Assembly: GCA_030524205.1 (NCBI GenBank)
Contig: JAUNGZ010000009.1
Location: forward strand, 1-64,000
Reading direction: 5' to 3'
DNA: 64,000 nt
Source: Eubacteriales bacterium
GTDB taxonomy: Bacteria; Bacillota; Clostridia; Oscillospirales; Butyricicoccaceae
Under the pieces are notes generated by a model. It ran no database searches. It worked only from the letters and a program-made list of their open reading frames with translations, and was not told where the DNA came from. Positions 62,469 through 64,000 of this stretch are shown in pieces; positions within the stretch are counted from its first letter, which is position 1, and each line of letters begins with the position of its first letter. The position numbers were made by a program, and so were the translations under genes.

Positions 62469-63311
62469 ATGAGTTTGTGGTTTGCCATCCTGCTGGGTCT
62501 GGTGCAGGGCCTGACCGAGTTCTTGCCCGTATCCTCGTCCGGCCATCTGGTGCTGGCGCAGACGCTGTTCGGCGGAAACGTCGAGGCGGATTATATGCTG
62601 TTCAACGTGCTGCTGCATTTCGGCACATTACTCAGCGTGATCGTCGCTTTTTGGAAGGATATCAGGGATTTGATCGTCGAGTTTTTCGGCTGGGTCAAGG
62701 ACGGCTTCAAGATCAACGGCCATCCGTACCGCCGGTTTGTCATCATGATCCTGATCACGATCGTGCCGATGTTCGCCGTGCTGCCCATCAAAAGCAAGCT
62801 GGAAAACGCGTTTTCCAACCCGCTGCTGGTCGGCCTGCTGCTGCTGGTAACGGCGGCGATCCTGTTCCTGTCGGAAAAGGCGCCCAAGAAGCAAAAGACC
62901 GAGGAGAACGCCACTTGGCTGGACGCGCTGCTCGTCGGCGTGGCGCAGTGCTTCGCCGTGCTGCCCGGCCTGTCCCGTTCGGGCACCACGATCTGCGCGG
63001 GCCTGTTCCGCGGCTTTTCGCGGGATTTTGCGGTGCGGTTCGCGTTTATCATGTCGCTGCCCGTCGTGCTGGGCGCCAACATATTGGAGCTGGCGGATGC
63101 GATCAAAGCGCCCGCGGGCTCGCTGGGCGACGTGTCCCTCGCCTGCTACATCGTGGGTATCCTGACTGCCATGCTGGCCGGTCTGGCCGCGATCCGCATG
63201 GTCAAATTCGTATCCAAACGCGGCAATTTCCGCCCGTTTGTGGTCTACTGCGCGCTGATCGGCACGGTTACCATCGTGGTTACCCTGTTCAAGATGGTCG
63301 CCGCCGGCTGA
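62469..63311 (+). CDS. uppP: Undecaprenyl-diphosphate phosphatase
   Basis: Recycles the lipid carrier of peptidoglycan synthesis and confers bacitracin tolerance. The 280-residue membrane protein has the two BacA signatures: LVQGLTEFLPVSSSGHLVLA (residues 11-30) and VAQCFAVLPGLSRSGTTICA (near 162-181). About eight hydrophobic segments are seen. ATG 62469 has GAGAGGAG upstream. Confidence 0.94.
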   Translation: MSLWFAILLGLVQGLTEFLPVSSSGHLVLAQTLFGGNVEADYMLFNVLLHFGTLLSVIVAFWKDIRDLIVEFFGWVKDGFKINGHPYRRFVIMILITIVPMFAVLPIKSKLENAFSNPLLVGLLLLVTAAILFLSEKAPKKQKTEENATWLDALLVGVAQCFAVLPGLSRSGTTICAGLFRGFSRDFAVRFAFIMSLPVVLGANILELADAIKAPAGSLGDVSLACYIVGILTAMLAGLAAIRMVKFVSKRGNFRPFVVYCALIGTVTIVVTLFKMVAAG

Positions 63312-63394
63312 AAGACGGGAACTGCGTCAACGCCCCTGCCGCAATGGCGGCGGGGCGGCTCCATTTTAATTGATAAAAGAGAGGTTTCGACACT

Positions 63395-64000
63395 GTGGCT
63401 GCAAGAAAACCCACAACCAAAAAAACAGCGCCCCGCGCCAGAACCGCCGCGCGCCGCGCGCCCGAGCCCGAGCCGATCATGTCCCGTGTGGCTTGGGGCG
63501 CGGTCTGGGGCGTAATTGGGCTGCTGTGCCTGCTGGCGCTGCTGCCGATCGACGGCGTGGTGCTCGATATGCTGCACCAAGGCATCGGCGCGCTGGTCGG
63601 TACGGGCGTTTACGTGCTGCCCTTCGCCCTGCTTGCGCTGGCCGCCCTGCTGTTTGTGCGGCAGAAGGGGCCGGTGCGCCTGCGCGGCGTCTGCATCGGG
63701 CTGCTGCCTATTCTCACGGGCAGCATCGTGCATGCGTTTACGTGCGCGAACGAATACGATTTTTCCATGGGCACGCTGTCCGCCCTGCTGGGAACCGGCA
63801 TGAAGGGCGCGTCCGGCGGGCTGCTGTCCGGCGGGCTGTATATTGTGTTTGAATGGGCGCTGTCCTCGGTCGGCGCCCTGCTCGTGCTGCTGCTGCTGAC
63901 GGCCGCGGCGCTGCTTGCCGCGTGCCACATCACGCCGCACGCGCTGATGGAAATGTTCAAGCCACCGGAATACGAGTATGAGGACGAGGATGAGCGCGAG
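63395..64000 (+). CDS. ftsK: DNA translocase FtsK/SpoIIIE, 5' part
   Basis: The N-terminal 202 residues of a gene cut by the window end. A basic cytosolic start (AARKPTTKKTAPRARTAARR) is followed by four hydrophobic segments (VWGVIGLLCLLALLPIDGVV; GALVGTGVYVLPFALLALAA; further at about 105-125 and 150-180), then the beginning of an acidic linker (YEYEDEDERE). This is the membrane anchor of the FtsK family. GTG 63395 is ten bases after GAGAGG. The motor domain is outside the window. Confidence 0.85.
   Translation, partial: MAARKPTTKKTAPRARTAARRAPEPEPIMSRVAWGAVWGVIGLLCLLALLPIDGVVLDMLHQGIGALVGTGVYVLPFALLALAALLFVRQKGPVRLRGVCIGLLPILTGSIVHAFTCANEYDFSMGTLSALLGTGMKGASGGLLSGGLYIVFEWALSSVGALLVLLLLTAAALLAACHITPHALMEMFKPPEYEYEDEDERE

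Overview
The window looks like a GC-rich, spore-forming Bacillota chromosome of the Clostridia type, probably the Oscillospiraceae/Butyricicoccaceae neighbourhood. The support is a SpoIIE homologue, a zinc-type S14, a KOW-domain gene between map and infA, AraC/PadR regulators and frequent GTG/TTG starts with strong AGGAGG ribosome binding sites. The genus assignment is inference.

Layout. 1-7.2 kb: nine overlapping cobalamin genes (cobU, cobS, a short second cobU-like gene, cbiB, cobD, cbiP, cobO, cbiC, cbiK). 7.3-13.9 kb: spoIIE, an 88-residue membrane protein, a DedA protein, dusB and an ECF sigma/zinc anti-sigma pair. 14-31.4 kb: the complete S10-spc-alpha ribosomal superoperon (rpsJ to rplQ, with secY, adk, map, infA, rpoA). 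31.5-40.9 kb: an AraC/GyrI-like regulator, then rimP-nusA-rnpM-L7Ae-infB-rbfA-nrnA-truB-ribF. 40.9-43 kb: a likely type I toxin-antitoxin locus, a small ribbon-helix-helix gene, and a second sigma factor with a membrane-anchored partner. 43-50.4 kb: trmL, degV and the glycolytic run pgk-tpiA-gpmI-eno. 50.4-53.2 kb: a less GC-rich island of small membrane and secreted proteins with a PadR regulator. 53.2-61.5 kb: a compact minus-strand phage head-gene cassette (terminase, portal, scaffold, capsid, connector and virion proteins) under one promoter, with no integrase, replication or lysis gene. 61.5-64 kb: a Cof-type HAD hydrolase, uppP and the 5' part of ftsK/spoIIIE.

The most striking unexplained structure is a modular intergenic element of about 160-210 bp. 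I find eleven copies in both orientations. It is a series of hairpins whose stem sequences change from copy to copy while pairing is kept, around a central hairpin of the form TATAAAAA-stem-GCATGTC-stem-TTTTTATGA. Copies occupy the only five long gaps inside the otherwise tightly packed ribosomal superoperon and sit beside infB and pgk. One copy lies between the scaffold and capsid genes of the phage cassette. Second in interest are the type I toxin-antitoxin locus with mirrored promoters, the pared-down phage cassette, and a phosphoglycerate mutase with a 165-residue histone-H1-like extension.
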